A DNA stretch of 64,000 bases from Vibrio fortis (lineage in GTDB: Bacteria; Pseudomonadota; Gammaproteobacteria; Enterobacterales; Vibrionaceae). A program made the position numbers and the translations under genes. Below, in pieces: positions 43,376 through 53,730 of this stretch. The stretch covers positions 372,001 through 436,000 of the forward strand of contig NZ_JFFR01000002.1 of assembly GCF_000695685.1 (NCBI RefSeq), in the 5' to 3' direction. The notes under the pieces are model-generated. The model was not told the origin of the DNA. It saw only the letters and a program-made list of their open reading frames with translations, and ran no database searches. Position 1 is the stretch's first letter, and every line of letters begins with the position of its first letter.

Positions 43376-43613
43376 TCTTTCTTAACCAATCGTTTAATTC
43401 TAACAAGCCAAAGGGCCAGTTCAGTTCTGTACTAATATTGCCGTCGGAGCTTTCGTATTTGAGTACGGGAATAGTGACCCCGTAACGGGAAAATAGCTCA
43501 TCATCAAACGCAATATCAACCACTTGAACGTGCTGGCTAATGTTTAACTGTTCCGTAAGTTCAAATGCCATCTCACATAGATGGCATCCTTCAGTACTGT
43601 ATAGTGTCAGCAC
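43353..43613 (-). CDS. Glutaredoxin-family protein
   Basis: An 86-residue thioredoxin-fold protein starting MLTLYSTEGCHLCEMAFELT with the redox pair CHLC and the cis-proline strand VTIPVLKY. It would act as a thiol-disulphide exchange protein in the cytoplasm. It is the DUF836/glutaredoxin-like protein found between rlmKL and uup. It lies 28 bases after rlmKL and runs into uup, so the three form a transcription unit. Confidence 0.88.
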   Translation of the reverse strand: MLTLYSTEGCHLCEMAFELTEQLNISQHVQVVDIAFDDELFSRYGVTIPVLKYESSDGNISTELNWPFGLLELNDWLRKNGITYNS

Positions 43614-43641
43614 TTATCTATCCTTATTCGTGTACAACACA

Positions 43642-45762
43642 TTACTTGTGAGTAATAACCCAACAGTTATGGATGTGCTTATTACGTGCGAAATCTAGAG
43701 GCAATGTCTTACCAGAAATGTTCTGTGCTTTAAGGCCTAACGCCTCTAGGCCTTCTAGGTCCATTTTAAAGTGACGTTTGTTGTTCGAGAACACAATCGT
43801 ACCTTCTTCACGAAGAATGCGTTTTAGATTCTCCATCAACTGAAGATGGTCACGCTGTACATCGAATGTCTGCTCCATACGCTTAGAGTTAGAGAACGTT
43901 GGTGGATCGATAAAGATAAGATCGTAGTTACCATTCTCTTTTGCTAGCCATTGTAGACAATCAGCTTGAACAAATTGGTGTTGGCGGCCTACTCGACCGT
44001 TAAGCTCCATGTTTTCTTTTGCCCACTCTAGGTAGGTATTCGACATATCGACAGTCTTAGTCGTGCGAGCACCACCAACCGCAGCATGAACTGTTGCAGA
44101 GCCGGTGTAAGCGAACAGGTTCAAGAAATCTTTACCCGCTGCCATCTCACCAATGCGTCGACGTGTTAATTTGTGGTCCAAGAACAGACCCGTGTCTAGG
44201 TAATCATGAAGGTTTACGATCAGCTTCACGCCATATTCGTTTACTTCTAGATTCGAAGAGTCTTGAGATAACTTCTGATATTGAGAAGACCCTTTCTGCT
44301 TCTGACGCACTTTAAGAACGACATTGTTCGCTTCTACGCCTGTTACCTGAATAGATGCGCGAATGATGTCTGTTAGACGGCGTTTCGCCTTCTCTTCAGG
44401 AACGTTCTTCGGTGCTGCATACTCTTGAATCACAAGGTGACCCGGATAAACGTCGATAGCGACGTTGTATTCTGGAAGGTCTGCGTCGTAGATACGGTAG
44501 CAGTCAAGTTGCTCTTTCTTAGCCCATTTACCAATTTTGCCAATGTTCTTTTTCAAACGGTTAGCAAAATCTGGGGCGATTTGTTGTTCTTGCTGCTCAG
44601 AAGGACGCTCTGACATAGGGCGGTCAGAGATTGAGTAGTTCTTTTGGTGACACGGTAACGCACCATTGTTCAATTTGAACTGTTTGTCAGCACGCATACG
44701 TAGGCAGCTTAGCAGTTCATCAGAGCTAGAGAAGATTGACGCATTGCAACCGCCAAACTCTGTTTTCAATTGAGCACCAAATGCTGTGTACAGTGCGATA
44801 AGGCCCGGTTCTGTACCTAGACGCTCACCATATGGTGGGTTCGATACAATAACACCGTTATCAAACTCAGCAGGACGTTTCACTAGCGCCGCATCACCCA
44901 GTTCGAATTCGATTAAGTCATCAACGCCAGCACGGCGCGCGTTATCACGCGCTGTTTTCAAAACACGTGCGTCGTTATCATAGCCGTAGAACTTGCACTC
45001 TACTTTTTTCAAACCGCGACGCGCTTGAACATTGGCTTCTGATTTGATTTCCGCCCATAGCTCAGCATCAAAGTCTTCCAGAGCTTGGAAGCCCCACTTC
45101 TGACGTTTAACGCCTGGCGCCATGTTTGCTGCCATCATTGCCGCTTCAATAACTAACGTACCCGAACCACACATTGGATCTAAGAATGGTTTTGTCGCAT
45201 CCCAACCACTACGTAGCAGGATTGCTGCAGCTAAAGTCTCACGTAGAGGTGCACGACCAGATTCTGGACGATAGCCACGTTGGTGAAGACCGCTACCGAC
45301 CATATCCACGCCTAAGATCGCTTTATCACGATGCAGACGAACATGGATACGGATATCTGGGTTCTCTTTGCTGATATTTGGACGAGGTAAAGATTTCTTT
45401 TCGAAGCAATCGACAACCGCATCTTTAACCTTCATCGCACCATATTGGCTGTTACGAATCTCACGGTTAGTACCGTTGAAATCAACCACAAAACGCTTAG
45501 AGCTGTGGAATTGATTTACCCAGTTTACTGCCGTCGTAGAAAGGTACAGGTCCATGTCATCTTGACAGGTGAACTCAGAAAGCACACGTACAAATCTTGA
45601 AGCCAAACGACTCCACAAACAACAACGATAAATCTGCTCATTCGTCGCTTTGAATTTAACACCTGCTTGAACAGGTTTTGCGTTTGTAATCCCTAGTTGG
45701 GTTAGTTCTTCAACTAATAAATTCTCAAGGCCGTTTGAGGTAACCGCTAGATATTGATTCAT
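43642..45762 (-). CDS. rlmL: Bifunctional 23S rRNA methyltransferase RlmKL
   Basis: A 706-residue fusion. The N-terminal THUMP plus RlmL domain (m2G2445) carries [22 protein letters not shown] and the NPPYGERLG motif; the C-terminal RlmK domain (m7G2069) has [19 protein letters not shown] and [16 protein letters not shown]. Both catalytic halves look intact. This is the normal gammaproteobacterial form. Confidence 0.96.
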   Translation of the reverse strand: MNQYLAVTSNGLENLLVEELTQLGITNAKPVQAGVKFKATNEQIYRCCLWSRLASRFVRVLSEFTCQDDMDLYLSTTAVNWVNQFHSSKRFVVDFNGTNREIRNSQYGAMKVKDAVVDCFEKKSLPRPNISKENPDIRIHVRLHRDKAILGVDMVGSGLHQRGYRPESGRAPLRETLAAAILLRSGWDATKPFLDPMCGSGTLVIEAAMMAANMAPGVKRQKWGFQALEDFDAELWAEIKSEANVQARRGLKKVECKFYGYDNDARVLKTARDNARRAGVDDLIEFELGDAALVKRPAEFDNGVIVSNPPYGERLGTEPGLIALYTAFGAQLKTEFGGCNASIFSSSDELLSCLRMRADKQFKLNNGALPCHQKNYSISDRPMSERPSEQQEQQIAPDFANRLKKNIGKIGKWAKKEQLDCYRIYDADLPEYNVAIDVYPGHLVIQEYAAPKNVPEEKAKRRLTDIIRASIQVTGVEANNVVLKVRQKQKGSSQYQKLSQDSSNLEVNEYGVKLIVNLHDYLDTGLFLDHKLTRRRIGEMAAGKDFLNLFAYTGSATVHAAVGGARTTKTVDMSNTYLEWAKENMELNGRVGRQHQFVQADCLQWLAKENGNYDLIFIDPPTFSNSKRMEQTFDVQRDHLQLMENLKRILREEGTIVFSNNKRHFKMDLEGLEALGLKAQNISGKTLPLDFARNKHIHNCWVITHK

Positions 45763-46258
45763 AGTGTTCTTTTATTGATAAAAATGAGCTCGATTATACC
45801 TTATTTGAGTCAATAAGCGTCACTCTAAACACATCTTTTCATTGATTCTTCCACCTAATTGCTCAGCAAATGTTCACTGAGCGAAGCAGTCGCTAACTCT
45901 CTAAGCCAACATATACCTTGCGCTCAAAAAACAACCTTATAACAGACTCTATGCACTAAATATTCACTCGAATATAGGTTTTTGAATTATTATTCCGCCA
46001 CAATTTGGTATATACCAAATGAAAAACAGGGGTGTAACTCGATTACAAAACCACTTAAACAGGGAATTTTATAGGCCTATTTCAAGAAATCGGGTCAAAG
46101 ATGTGTTGAAATTAAGTTGAAAAAATAAGCTTTGGTTGTGTAAAAAAGCGCCTCATAGACAAATTATCTATGAGTGATTTGGTTGGATTACTGAATTTCA
46201 GGTATAAAAAAATCGACCCTGAGGTCGATTTTCTTGAGTGTGAGAGCGTTGTTTTTGA
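45763..46258. other. Gene-free interval between zapC and rlmL
   Basis: About 500 bases with no coding frame. It holds an 18-base perfect palindrome ATTTGGTATATACCAAAT (46013-46030), a hairpin CTCATAGA (46152-46159) / TCTATGAG (46167-46174) followed on the minus strand by GGCGCTTTTTT, and the zapC terminator. Promoters for rlmL must lie here. The length would allow a small RNA, but I see no direct evidence. Confidence 0.55.
46209..46232 (-). terminator. Terminator after zapC
   Basis: Perfect ten-base stem AAAATCGACC (46209-46218) / GGTCGATTTT (46223-46232), loop of four, T-rich on both sides. Confidence 0.88.
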
Positions 46259-46807
46259 CTAACCTACCATCGCTATGTGGCGGTGATGATGCAGGATAGC
46301 ATTTGCGTCTACCATTCTATCGTGCATCACTTTAATGGAGTCACCAAACTGAAGTGCTTTTGATGAGGTTAGATTGAATTCATCAAGGTCTACTGAAGCA
46401 CATAAACTCGCGTTCTCTCCAACCTCTAGCACAATGAAGTAACCTAAACTGTATTGGTTGTTCATACGCACAATGTCGCCCTCTTCTGGGCATTCATGGC
46501 CTTGAATCTGAGACTCAAAAAACCAACTTTTCGGCTGAACAGGTTTATGGAAGCGCTTTGCAGCAACACAGTATAGTGCCAGTTCTGCTTGACGCGGCTC
46601 AGAAAGCTCTAGCCCGGAGATCTGTTCTTTGAAGGTCTGGTACGAAGAAGCATCATCAACAGTGAATTCGTTCTCTTTAAATGCACAATCCACCAGCTTG
46701 TTACGGACGAGGTTAGTTTTGAAAATCATATCCTCCCCCAGATTTAGCATTAATGAACATTGCTGTTCATCGTAGTACCAACTCCATGTATCACTAGGTT
46801 TAAGCAT
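46259..46807 (-). CDS. zapC: Cell division protein ZapC
   Basis: A 182-residue cytoplasmic protein starting MLKPSDTWSWYYDEQQCSLM and containing the family segment KSWFFESQIQGHECPEEGDI. ZapC binds FtsZ and promotes bundling of the Z ring. It lies downstream of pyrD with rlmL following, as in E. coli. A terminator separates it from pyrD, so it has its own promoter. Confidence 0.92.
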   Translation of the reverse strand: MLKPSDTWSWYYDEQQCSLMLNLGEDMIFKTNLVRNKLVDCAFKENEFTVDDASSYQTFKEQISGLELSEPRQAELALYCVAAKRFHKPVQPKSWFFESQIQGHECPEEGDIVRMNNQYSLGYFIVLEVGENASLCASVDLDEFNLTSSKALQFGDSIKVMHDRMVDANAILHHHRHIAMVG

Positions 46808-46891
46808 CGTTTCGTCTCACACTGTTGAAGCATTCCATTAGGTAAAACGCAAAATTACCCTTCAATGCAGTAATTTTACTGAGCAATAGGC

Positions 46892-46924
46892 AAAAAAAAA
46901 GAGGAAATGAAATTCCTCTTTTCT
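46892..46924 (-). terminator. Terminator between pyrD and zapC
   Basis: Stem AAAGAGGAA / TTCCTCTTT (46898-46906 and 46913-46921 approximately), then nine U on the minus strand (the A-run starting at 46892). Confidence 0.88.
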
Positions 46925-47003
46925 CTAAAACTCAGCGAGTTACAGTGTATCTTTTAGTGATATCTATCAACCTATAACGTGACGTTCAAGATCGTCGTTA
47001 GCA

Positions 47004-48014
47004 TTATAGGTTTTTAACAATATCACTCACTAGGCTTGGACCTTTGTAAATGAAACCTGAGTAAACTTGAACAAGTTTAGCACCAGCCATCATTTTCTCT
47101 TTTGCTGCTACATAAGAGTCAACACCGCCTACCCCAATGATAGGAAGCTTATCACCTAGTTCCTCGTGAAGCTTACGAACAACTTCAGTGCTGCGAGATT
47201 GAACTGGACGACCACTTAGACCACCAGCTTCGTCAGCATGCTTCATACCTTCAACGATTGAACGATCCAGTGTTGTGTTGGTTGCGATCACACCATCGAT
47301 CTTATTTTTGATCAATGATTCACAGATTTGGCTGATTTCATCATCACTTAGATCCGGTGCGATCTTCAGTGCAAGAGGGACATACTTACCGTGTTTCTGT
47401 TCTAACTCAGCTTGCTTAGTTTTTAGCTCAGCCAAAAGCTCATCTAGTGCTTCACCGTATTGTAGAGAACGAAGTCCCGGAGTATTTGGTGAAGAGATGT
47501 TTACAGCAATATAGCCTGCGTACTGATAAACCTTTTCCATACAGATTAGGTAATCTTCAGCGCCCTTCTCAATTGGAGTATCTTTGTTCTTACCGATGTT
47601 GATACCAAGAATGCCATCGTAGTTTGATCTCTTAACATTCTCGATTAGGTTATCGACACCAAGGTTGTTGAAACCCATACGGTTGATAATGCCTTCCGCT
47701 TCAACAAGACGGAAAAGACGAGGTTTGTCATTACCCGCTTGAGGGCGTGGAGTAACAGTACCTACTTCAACAAAGCCGAAGCCCATTGCACCGAATGCAT
47801 CAATACACTCGCCGTTCTTATCTAAGCCAGCAGCAAGACCAACTGGGTTTTTAAACGTTAGCCCCATCACCTCTACAGGACGATGCGGTAACTGTTGACG
47901 GTAAAGCAGATCGACAGGAGTGCCAGTGAAACGCTTGAAGTTTTGAATTGCAAGATCATGTGCCTTTTCGGCATCAAGTTGGAAAAAGCCAGTTCTGGCT
48001 AGACGGTAAAGCAT
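47004..48014 (-). CDS. pyrD: Dihydroorotate dehydrogenase (quinone) PyrD
   Basis: A 336-residue class 2 enzyme, membrane-associated through its N-terminal helices ([20 protein letters not shown]). It oxidises dihydroorotate to orotate with quinone. FMN and substrate segments are visible: [62 protein letters not shown] sits 5 bases upstream of the ATG. The leader has a terminator-like hairpin at the predicted transcript start. Confidence 0.97.
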   Translation of the reverse strand: MLYRLARTGFFQLDAEKAHDLAIQNFKRFTGTPVDLLYRQQLPHRPVEVMGLTFKNPVGLAAGLDKNGECIDAFGAMGFGFVEVGTVTPRPQAGNDKPRLFRLVEAEGIINRMGFNNLGVDNLIENVKRSNYDGILGINIGKNKDTPIEKGAEDYLICMEKVYQYAGYIAVNISSPNTPGLRSLQYGEALDELLAELKTKQAELEQKHGKYVPLALKIAPDLSDDEISQICESLIKNKIDGVIATNTTLDRSIVEGMKHADEAGGLSGRPVQSRSTEVVRKLHEELGDKLPIIGVGGVDSYVAAKEKMMAGAKLVQVYSGFIYKGPSLVSDIVKNL

Positions 48015-48028
48015 TGTGCCTCCGATAG

Positions 48029-48084
48029 AAAAAAGCCCCGTGTAAACGGGGCGATATTATTTACTTATTTACCCAACAATTCAA
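48029..48084 (-). promoter_or_regulatory. pyrD promoter and leader hairpin
   Basis: On the minus strand: -35 TTGAAT (48084-48079), 17 bases, -10 AATAAT (48061-48056). The expected start falls in the CCCC of the left arm GCCCCGT (48052-48046) of a seven-pair hairpin with right arm ACGGGGC (48041-48035), followed by six U and then the GGAGG of pyrD. The hairpin has intrinsic-terminator form. Confidence 0.6.
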
Positions 48085-48212
48085 TCTATTACTACCAGTA
48101 AGGGTAAGATAATTCGAATTCTTAACAAAGTTCGTCAATAATTAGGCAAACGTTATCGTCTATCTACTTGGAACTTAAAGTAATTAACAATCTCGCCCTA
48201 TTTTGACGCATA

Positions 48213-48240
48213 AAAAATGGCAGCCCCGCTCGGCTGCCAC
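48213..48240 (-). terminator. Terminator after gdhB
   Basis: Stem TGGCAGCC / GGCTGCCA with a six-base loop, preceded by an A-run on the plus strand, giving a U-run on the minus strand. It lies about 30 bases past the glutamate dehydrogenase stop. Confidence 0.9.
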
Positions 48241-48268
48241 TTCATATTGGTACTTAGTTCCCTAAACC

Positions 48269-51200
48269 TTATTGGTCTTTCGACATACAGTTTAGATTAA
48301 GAAGCATAAGTTCACGTAAAGCTACTGAGAACTTAGCAAACTCATGAACTGAGCCGACTTTAAACTCGTTTAGGATGCTTTCCCAGCGATGCAGTGATAC
48401 TGCATTACTTTCCATCCAATCATCCAGTGCCTTAATCACATCAAGGTCCGCCGCACAGCCACATGTTAGAACTTGGCCGGTTAGTTGACGTTGCTGCCAA
48501 TCAAGATCTTCACGGAATGCAGCACGAGCCAGTGCTTGCCAGTTATTATCTACTGCTTGGCTGTTGATCTGTTTCAAGAACCAGTGCAGTGACAGACGGT
48601 CACCAAGGTTAAAGTACAGTTTAGACGCTTGTTCAACAGTTTTACCCGTTTCACGAGCTACTGTGGATATATCCAGTGCTGAGTACAGGCTAGACAAACG
48701 CGCTACCGAGTTTGCTAGCTCTTCTTCAACACCTTGCTCTATCCAAACCTTAGCAACTGAGTTGTGCTCTTCTACTTCTGCAGCGACTAGCGTTTCATCA
48801 AGAACCTTAGTAATCGCATTCACATCTTCGCGGTATAGCTCAATCAGTGCAGTCACAGACTGTTTGCCAGGACGGTTTCTTAACAACCAACGGCTGATAC
48901 GACGCATCGCACGACGAACATTGAAGATAAGATCGTATTGCGCGTCAGACGAAGCCACGTTATCCAGTGCACGAATACGCTTAAGCACATCACCAAAACC
49001 GTAGATCTCACGTGATGCTGTGTAAGCATTTGCGATATCAACGATGTCTGCACCCGTCTCTTCTTGAAGACGAGTCACGAAGTTACAGCCCATTTCGTTA
49101 ACCATTTGGTTAGCCAGTGCTGTTGCAATGATCTCAGCGCGTAGCGGATGGCTATCCATGTGTTGCACATAGTTACGGCGTAACTCAGTTGGGAAGTACT
49201 GGATCAATTGTTGCGCATGGAACTCATCGTTCGCAATCTCATCACAAACAAGATCTTCTTTCAGTACCATCTTCGCGTATGCAATAAGTACAGATAGTTC
49301 AGGACGTGTTAGTGCGTTACCCTGCTTCTCACGCTCAAGCAGTGTCTCATCATCTGGAATATACTCTAGACCACGATCTAGGTAACCTGCTTTCTCCATA
49401 GTGTGAATAAAGCGAATTTGCTCTTTCACTAAGCTTACACCTTGGTGCTCGGTTACAGAGATAGACTCAGCTTGGCAGTAAGCATCATCCAGTACAATCT
49501 CACCGACTTCATCTTCCATCGACTCAAGCACTTGGTTACGCTGCTTAACTGTTAGATCACCATTGGACACTAGGCCATTCAAGAAGATCTTAATGTTTAC
49601 TTCGTTATCCGAGCAATCAACACCACCAACGTTATCAACAAAGTCAGTATTTACGCGACCACCAGCTAGACCATACTCAATACGACCCAGTTGAGTCATA
49701 CCTAAGTTACCGCCTTCACCAACAACTTTCGCTTGTAGGTCACGGCCATCGATACGTAACACGTCGTTTGCACGGTCACCTACATCAGTATGAGTCTCAT
49801 TTGAAGATTTCACATAAGTACCGATACCGCCATTCCAAAGTAGATCTACCTTCATAGACAAGATCATCTTGATCAAATCATTTGGCGCTAACGATGCTTT
49901 CTTAGTACCAAGCATCTTTTGGATTTCAGGTGTCAGAGCAATTGACTTAGAACGACGAGAGAAAATACCGCCACCCTTAGAAATCAGCTCTTTGTTGTAA
50001 TCTTCCCAGCTAGAACGTGGTAGATTGAATAAGCGATTACGCTCTTCCCAGCTGCTCGCAGATTCTGGATTCGGGTCGATGAAGATGTGCATGTGGTTAA
50101 ACGCAGCTTGCAGACGAATGTGCTTAGATAGCAGCATACCGTTACCAAATACGTCACCCGCCATGTCACCAACACCAATTGCAGTGAAGTCTGTGGTTTG
50201 ACAGTCGATACCCATTTCACGGAAGTGACGCTTAACCGATTCCCAACCACCTTTTGCAGTGATACCCATCGCTTTGTGGTCGTAACCGTTAGAGCCACCC
50301 GATGCGAATGCATCACCTAGCCAGAAGTTGTATTCAGCAGATACTGAGTTCGCTAAATCTGAGAAGGTTGCGGTACCTTTATCTGCAGCAACAACCAAGT
50401 ACGGATCATCTTCGTCGTGACGAACAACACTCTTAGGTGGAATAACTTCACCTTCAATGATGTTATCGGATACATCCAGTAGTGCGCGAATAAAGCGTTT
50501 GTAACAACGTTGCCCTTCAGCAAAGATTTCGTCACGGCCAGTCATCGTGTGTTGACGCTTACATACGAAACCACCTTTCGCACCAACAGGAACAATCACA
50601 GTGTTCTTAACTTGTTGCGCTTTAACTAGACCAAGAATCTCGGTACGGAAATCTTCTTGACGATCTGACCAACGAAGACCACCACGAGCCACTTTACCGC
50701 CACGTAGGTGAACACCTTCAATGTCTGGTGCGTAAACGAAGATCTCAAATGCCGGAACTGGTGCCGGGATATCTGGAATCTCGCTTGGCTTCATCTTAAG
50801 TGCTAGCCATGGTTTTGCTTGTTTGTTCTCGTCTACTTGGTAGTAGTTAGTTCGAAGCGTTGCACTGATCATTTCCATGTAACGACGAATGATACGATCA
50901 TCATCCAAGCTCTCTACATGATCTAACTGCTCAGTGATTGTGTTGATAAGATCTTGTTGACCTTTCGCACTGCCTTTGTGTTTAGGATCAAAACGCTTGG
51001 CAAACAGCTTAACCAGACCTTTTGCAAGTTCAGGGTAATGCGACAGTGTTTCTTCAATGTATTGTTGACTGAATGGGAAGCCGACTTGACGCATGTAACG
51101 AGCATACGCACGAAGAATAGAGATTTCACGGCCTGATAGACCAGCACCCAGTACTAGGCGGTTGAAACCATCACTCTCAAGCTCACCTGCCCAAATAGCT

Positions 51201-53113
51201 GCGAATGCTTGTTGGAAAAGATCACGCGCTTCACGAAGATCAATCGTCTCTTCGCTCTTATGCAGCATTGAGAAATCAAGGATCCAGTATGTAACGCCAT
51301 TGGTCTTACGAACTTCATAAGGCGACTCACCAATCACGCGCAGACCCAAGTTTTCCAACATAGGCATAACGTCTGAAAGGTGGATTGGCTCATCACTGTG
51401 GTAGAAAAGCTTCAGTCGAACCGCTTTCGAGTCCGCTGCCTCTTCTTGTGGGCGATAGAACAACATGCCAAGCTTGTTTTCTTCAGTCAGAGCTTCCAAG
51501 CGCTCAATATCTGCAACCGCAGAACCTGGCATCATGTCTTCTTTGTATGAACGTGGGAATGCACGCATGTACTCTTTCGACAGAGGAAGTCCCTTGCTCT
51601 CACCAAAGTTTGCAATGATTGACTCCGATAGGCGGTCATCCCAAGTCGATGATACTTCCATTAAATTCTGCTCGATTGTCTTAACGTCAACGTCCATGTT
51701 GTTGTTATCAACACGAACAATGTAATGCGTTCTAGCCAGTGGGCTTTCAGAGAAATAAGTCGTGAACTCCACTTCTTGCTCACAACCAAAGTACTGCTTA
51801 AGAATACGTTGAGTTTGACGACGCAATTCAGTGTTGTATCGGTCTTTAGTCACATACACCATACAGCTAAAGAAACGTCCGAACGGGTCTTTGCGAACAA
51901 ACAGACGCAGTAGATCGCGATCTTGCATCTGTACAACACCAGTACCGACTTCTAACAACTCTTCTTCACGAGCTTGAAGAAGTTCGTCGCGTGGGTAGTT
52001 TTCAAGAATATTATGCAGTGCTTTGTAAGAGTATGAACCTTCACGGTAACCACTTGCTTCCAGAATACGCTCTACCTTCTCGCGCACGAGTGGGATCGTT
52101 TCTACTGTGTGGTTATAAACTGCAGATGTGTAAAGACCTGTGAAACGGTGCTCACCGATCACTTTACCATTCTCATCAAACTTCTTAATTCCGATGTAAT
52201 CGGTATATGCCGGACGATGGATGCGTGACGCTGTATTACCTTTCGTTAGAATAAGAACGTAAGGCTTCTTCGCTTCTAGTCTTGCCGAGTCAGAGAATTC
52301 AGACAGTTTTACATCACGAACACGATTTGAGTTCGCGAATAAACCAAGGCCTTGCTCTTCCGTTGGTTTTAAAACTGTATCGCCATCAACAGATACTAAG
52401 TCGTACTCTTTGTATCCCATGAAAGTGAAATTGTGCTCACCTAGCCAACGCAAAAACGCAACGGTCTCTTCGAAACGTTTTTCGTCAACTGGAATAGAAT
52501 CTTTTTGCGCTTCAACTTGGTCTGTAACCGTTTGTAGTCGCTCAACCATTTTCATCCAGTCATTAACAACCAGACCAGTATCGCGGAAGATCGCCAGTAA
52601 CTCTTCTTTCAGTTGAGTCATTTCAGCTTTGCTGCTTAAGCGGTCAACCTCAATGTGGAACAGTGACTGGAAAACACCTTCGTTAGCACTAACACCGACG
52701 ACATCGCCTTTTTCTGAACGAAGAATTTGAGTTGGGTTGTGGAGCATTAAGTGAGAAGAGAGATCAAGGCGTGTTAGTGCCATTTTTACCGAGTCGACAA
52801 GAAATGGGCTGTCTGGCACCACAATTTCAACAATCGTGTGCGTTGATTGCCAACCCTGGCGACTAACCGTCGGGTTGAATACTCGCACAGAGATATCGTC
52901 GGCTTTCTTCTCATTGATGTGATGCCATAAGCTAACTACAGCACCATATAAATCGGATTCGTTTCTCTGGATAAGGTCGTCGTGAGAAACATTACTAAAC
53001 ATGTGTTGAGCAAGTTGAGTTACTAGAGGTCGATGAGCAAGGTCTAGTTTGTCTTGAATCAGTTTGTACACTTTTTCAAGCAAAACTGGAACCACAGTTT
53101 CACGTGCGGTCAT
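48269..53113 (-). CDS. gdhB: NAD-specific glutamate dehydrogenase, large (GdhB) type
   Basis: About 1614 residues, the 180-kDa class. The central catalytic domain has GGKVARGGLRWSDRQEDFRTE, VPVGAKGGFVCK (substrate lysine) and KGGWESVKRHFREMGID with a nucleotide-binding region after it. Long N- and C-terminal extensions include ACT-like segments that regulate the enzyme in other bacteria. It converts glutamate to 2-oxoglutarate and ammonia, mainly catabolic. The start at 53113 (MTARETVVPVLLEK) follows GGAG; five upstream codons are also open. Monocistronic. Confidence 0.96.
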   Translation of the reverse strand: MTARETVVPVLLEKVYKLIQDKLDLAHRPLVTQLAQHMFSNVSHDDLIQRNESDLYGAVVSLWHHINEKKADDISVRVFNPTVSRQGWQSTHTIVEIVVPDSPFLVDSVKMALTRLDLSSHLMLHNPTQILRSEKGDVVGVSANEGVFQSLFHIEVDRLSSKAEMTQLKEELLAIFRDTGLVVNDWMKMVERLQTVTDQVEAQKDSIPVDEKRFEETVAFLRWLGEHNFTFMGYKEYDLVSVDGDTVLKPTEEQGLGLFANSNRVRDVKLSEFSDSARLEAKKPYVLILTKGNTASRIHRPAYTDYIGIKKFDENGKVIGEHRFTGLYTSAVYNHTVETIPLVREKVERILEASGYREGSYSYKALHNILENYPRDELLQAREEELLEVGTGVVQMQDRDLLRLFVRKDPFGRFFSCMVYVTKDRYNTELRRQTQRILKQYFGCEQEVEFTTYFSESPLARTHYIVRVDNNNMDVDVKTIEQNLMEVSSTWDDRLSESIIANFGESKGLPLSKEYMRAFPRSYKEDMMPGSAVADIERLEALTEENKLGMLFYRPQEEAADSKAVRLKLFYHSDEPIHLSDVMPMLENLGLRVIGESPYEVRKTNGVTYWILDFSMLHKSEETIDLREARDLFQQAFAAIWAGELESDGFNRLVLGAGLSGREISILRAYARYMRQVGFPFSQQYIEETLSHYPELAKGLVKLFAKRFDPKHKGSAKGQQDLINTITEQLDHVESLDDDRIIRRYMEMISATLRTNYYQVDENKQAKPWLALKMKPSEIPDIPAPVPAFEIFVYAPDIEGVHLRGGKVARGGLRWSDRQEDFRTEILGLVKAQQVKNTVIVPVGAKGGFVCKRQHTMTGRDEIFAEGQRCYKRFIRALLDVSDNIIEGEVIPPKSVVRHDEDDPYLVVAADKGTATFSDLANSVSAEYNFWLGDAFASGGSNGYDHKAMGITAKGGWESVKRHFREMGIDCQTTDFTAIGVGDMAGDVFGNGMLLSKHIRLQAAFNHMHIFIDPNPESASSWEERNRLFNLPRSSWEDYNKELISKGGGIFSRRSKSIALTPEIQKMLGTKKASLAPNDLIKMILSMKVDLLWNGGIGTYVKSSNETHTDVGDRANDVLRIDGRDLQAKVVGEGGNLGMTQLGRIEYGLAGGRVNTDFVDNVGGVDCSDNEVNIKIFLNGLVSNGDLTVKQRNQVLESMEDEVGEIVLDDAYCQAESISVTEHQGVSLVKEQIRFIHTMEKAGYLDRGLEYIPDDETLLEREKQGNALTRPELSVLIAYAKMVLKEDLVCDEIANDEFHAQQLIQYFPTELRRNYVQHMDSHPLRAEIIATALANQMVNEMGCNFVTRLQEETGADIVDIANAYTASREIYGFGDVLKRIRALDNVASSDAQYDLIFNVRRAMRRISRWLLRNRPGKQSVTALIELYREDVNAITKVLDETLVAAEVEEHNSVAKVWIEQGVEEELANSVARLSSLYSALDISTVARETGKTVEQASKLYFNLGDRLSLHWFLKQINSQAVDNNWQALARAAFREDLDWQQRQLTGQVLTCGCAADLDVIKALDDWMESNAVSLHRWESILNEFKVGSVHEFAKFSVALRELMLLNLNCMSKDQ

Positions 53114-53341
53114 AGTCACACTCCACAATTAAAATTGTATTTTATTATTAGGGGGATCACTCAGCTCGCTCGAAAACAGGGCCCTAAACCTCTGGTTTCA
53201 CAAGCGAGTTAAGCAAAGGTAATGCATCCATTTATTGTAAAAGCATTATTGAAAAATAGTTAATAATTTTCAGGCTGGTAGGAGGTGAAATGTTTGATTA
53301 TGTGATTAAGATTCCTTTTAACTCTCTAGTTATGGCGAGGC

Positions 53342-53560
53342 TTACAGAGCTTCTAACTTAATAAACTTATTATTTTGGTCAGTTGTTAGTCTAAACAGCC
53401 CTTTCACCCCTATTTGTGTAAGAAATGGTCTGAATCGAGTTGCAGGTAATTGGAGCCTTAAACCCGTCGTCGTAATAACATGTACGTTACTTGCGGCCCC
53501 CGAATAATTCGCCAAAAATTGCTGATAAGTAATGTTGAGTCTGAAATGGTAGCTGTTCAT
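53342..53560 (-). CDS. DUF2835 family protein
   Basis: A 72-residue soluble protein beginning MNSYHFRLNITYQQFLANYS and continuing LRLQLPATRFRPFLTQIGVK to a NNKFIKLEAL end; the LQLPA-x-RFRPFLT segment marks DUF2835. Function is unknown. The ATG at 53560 has AGG 7 bases upstream. It lies between pepN and gdhB as in V. cholerae. An extended reading frame upstream of that ATG has no support. Confidence 0.85.
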   Translation of the reverse strand: MNSYHFRLNITYQQFLANYSGAASNVHVITTTGLRLQLPATRFRPFLTQIGVKGLFRLTTDQNNKFIKLEAL

Positions 53561-53610
53561 ACAATACCTGTATAAATAAACAGTATCCCGAAAAATCGGC
53601 ACTTTTGATT

Positions 53611-53643
53611 AAAAAGCCAGCAATACAAATGCATTACTGGCTT
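53611..53643 (-). terminator. Terminator after pepN
   Basis: Eleven-pair stem AAGCCAGCAAT (53614-53624) / ATTACTGGCTT (53633-53643) with one G-T pair; followed by TTTTT on the minus strand. Confidence 0.85.
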
Positions 53644-53730
53644 AAATTTAAACATTATCTGACTATATCGCTTTTCGCTGTATAGTTAGAAGATAATCTC
53701 GCTAAAGTTAGCAGAGAATCACGACCTAGA

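Noticed and set aside
44647..44659. matS-like GTGACACGGTAAC inside rlmL
   Set aside because: Only 11 of 13 consensus positions match, including a mismatch in the central triplet.
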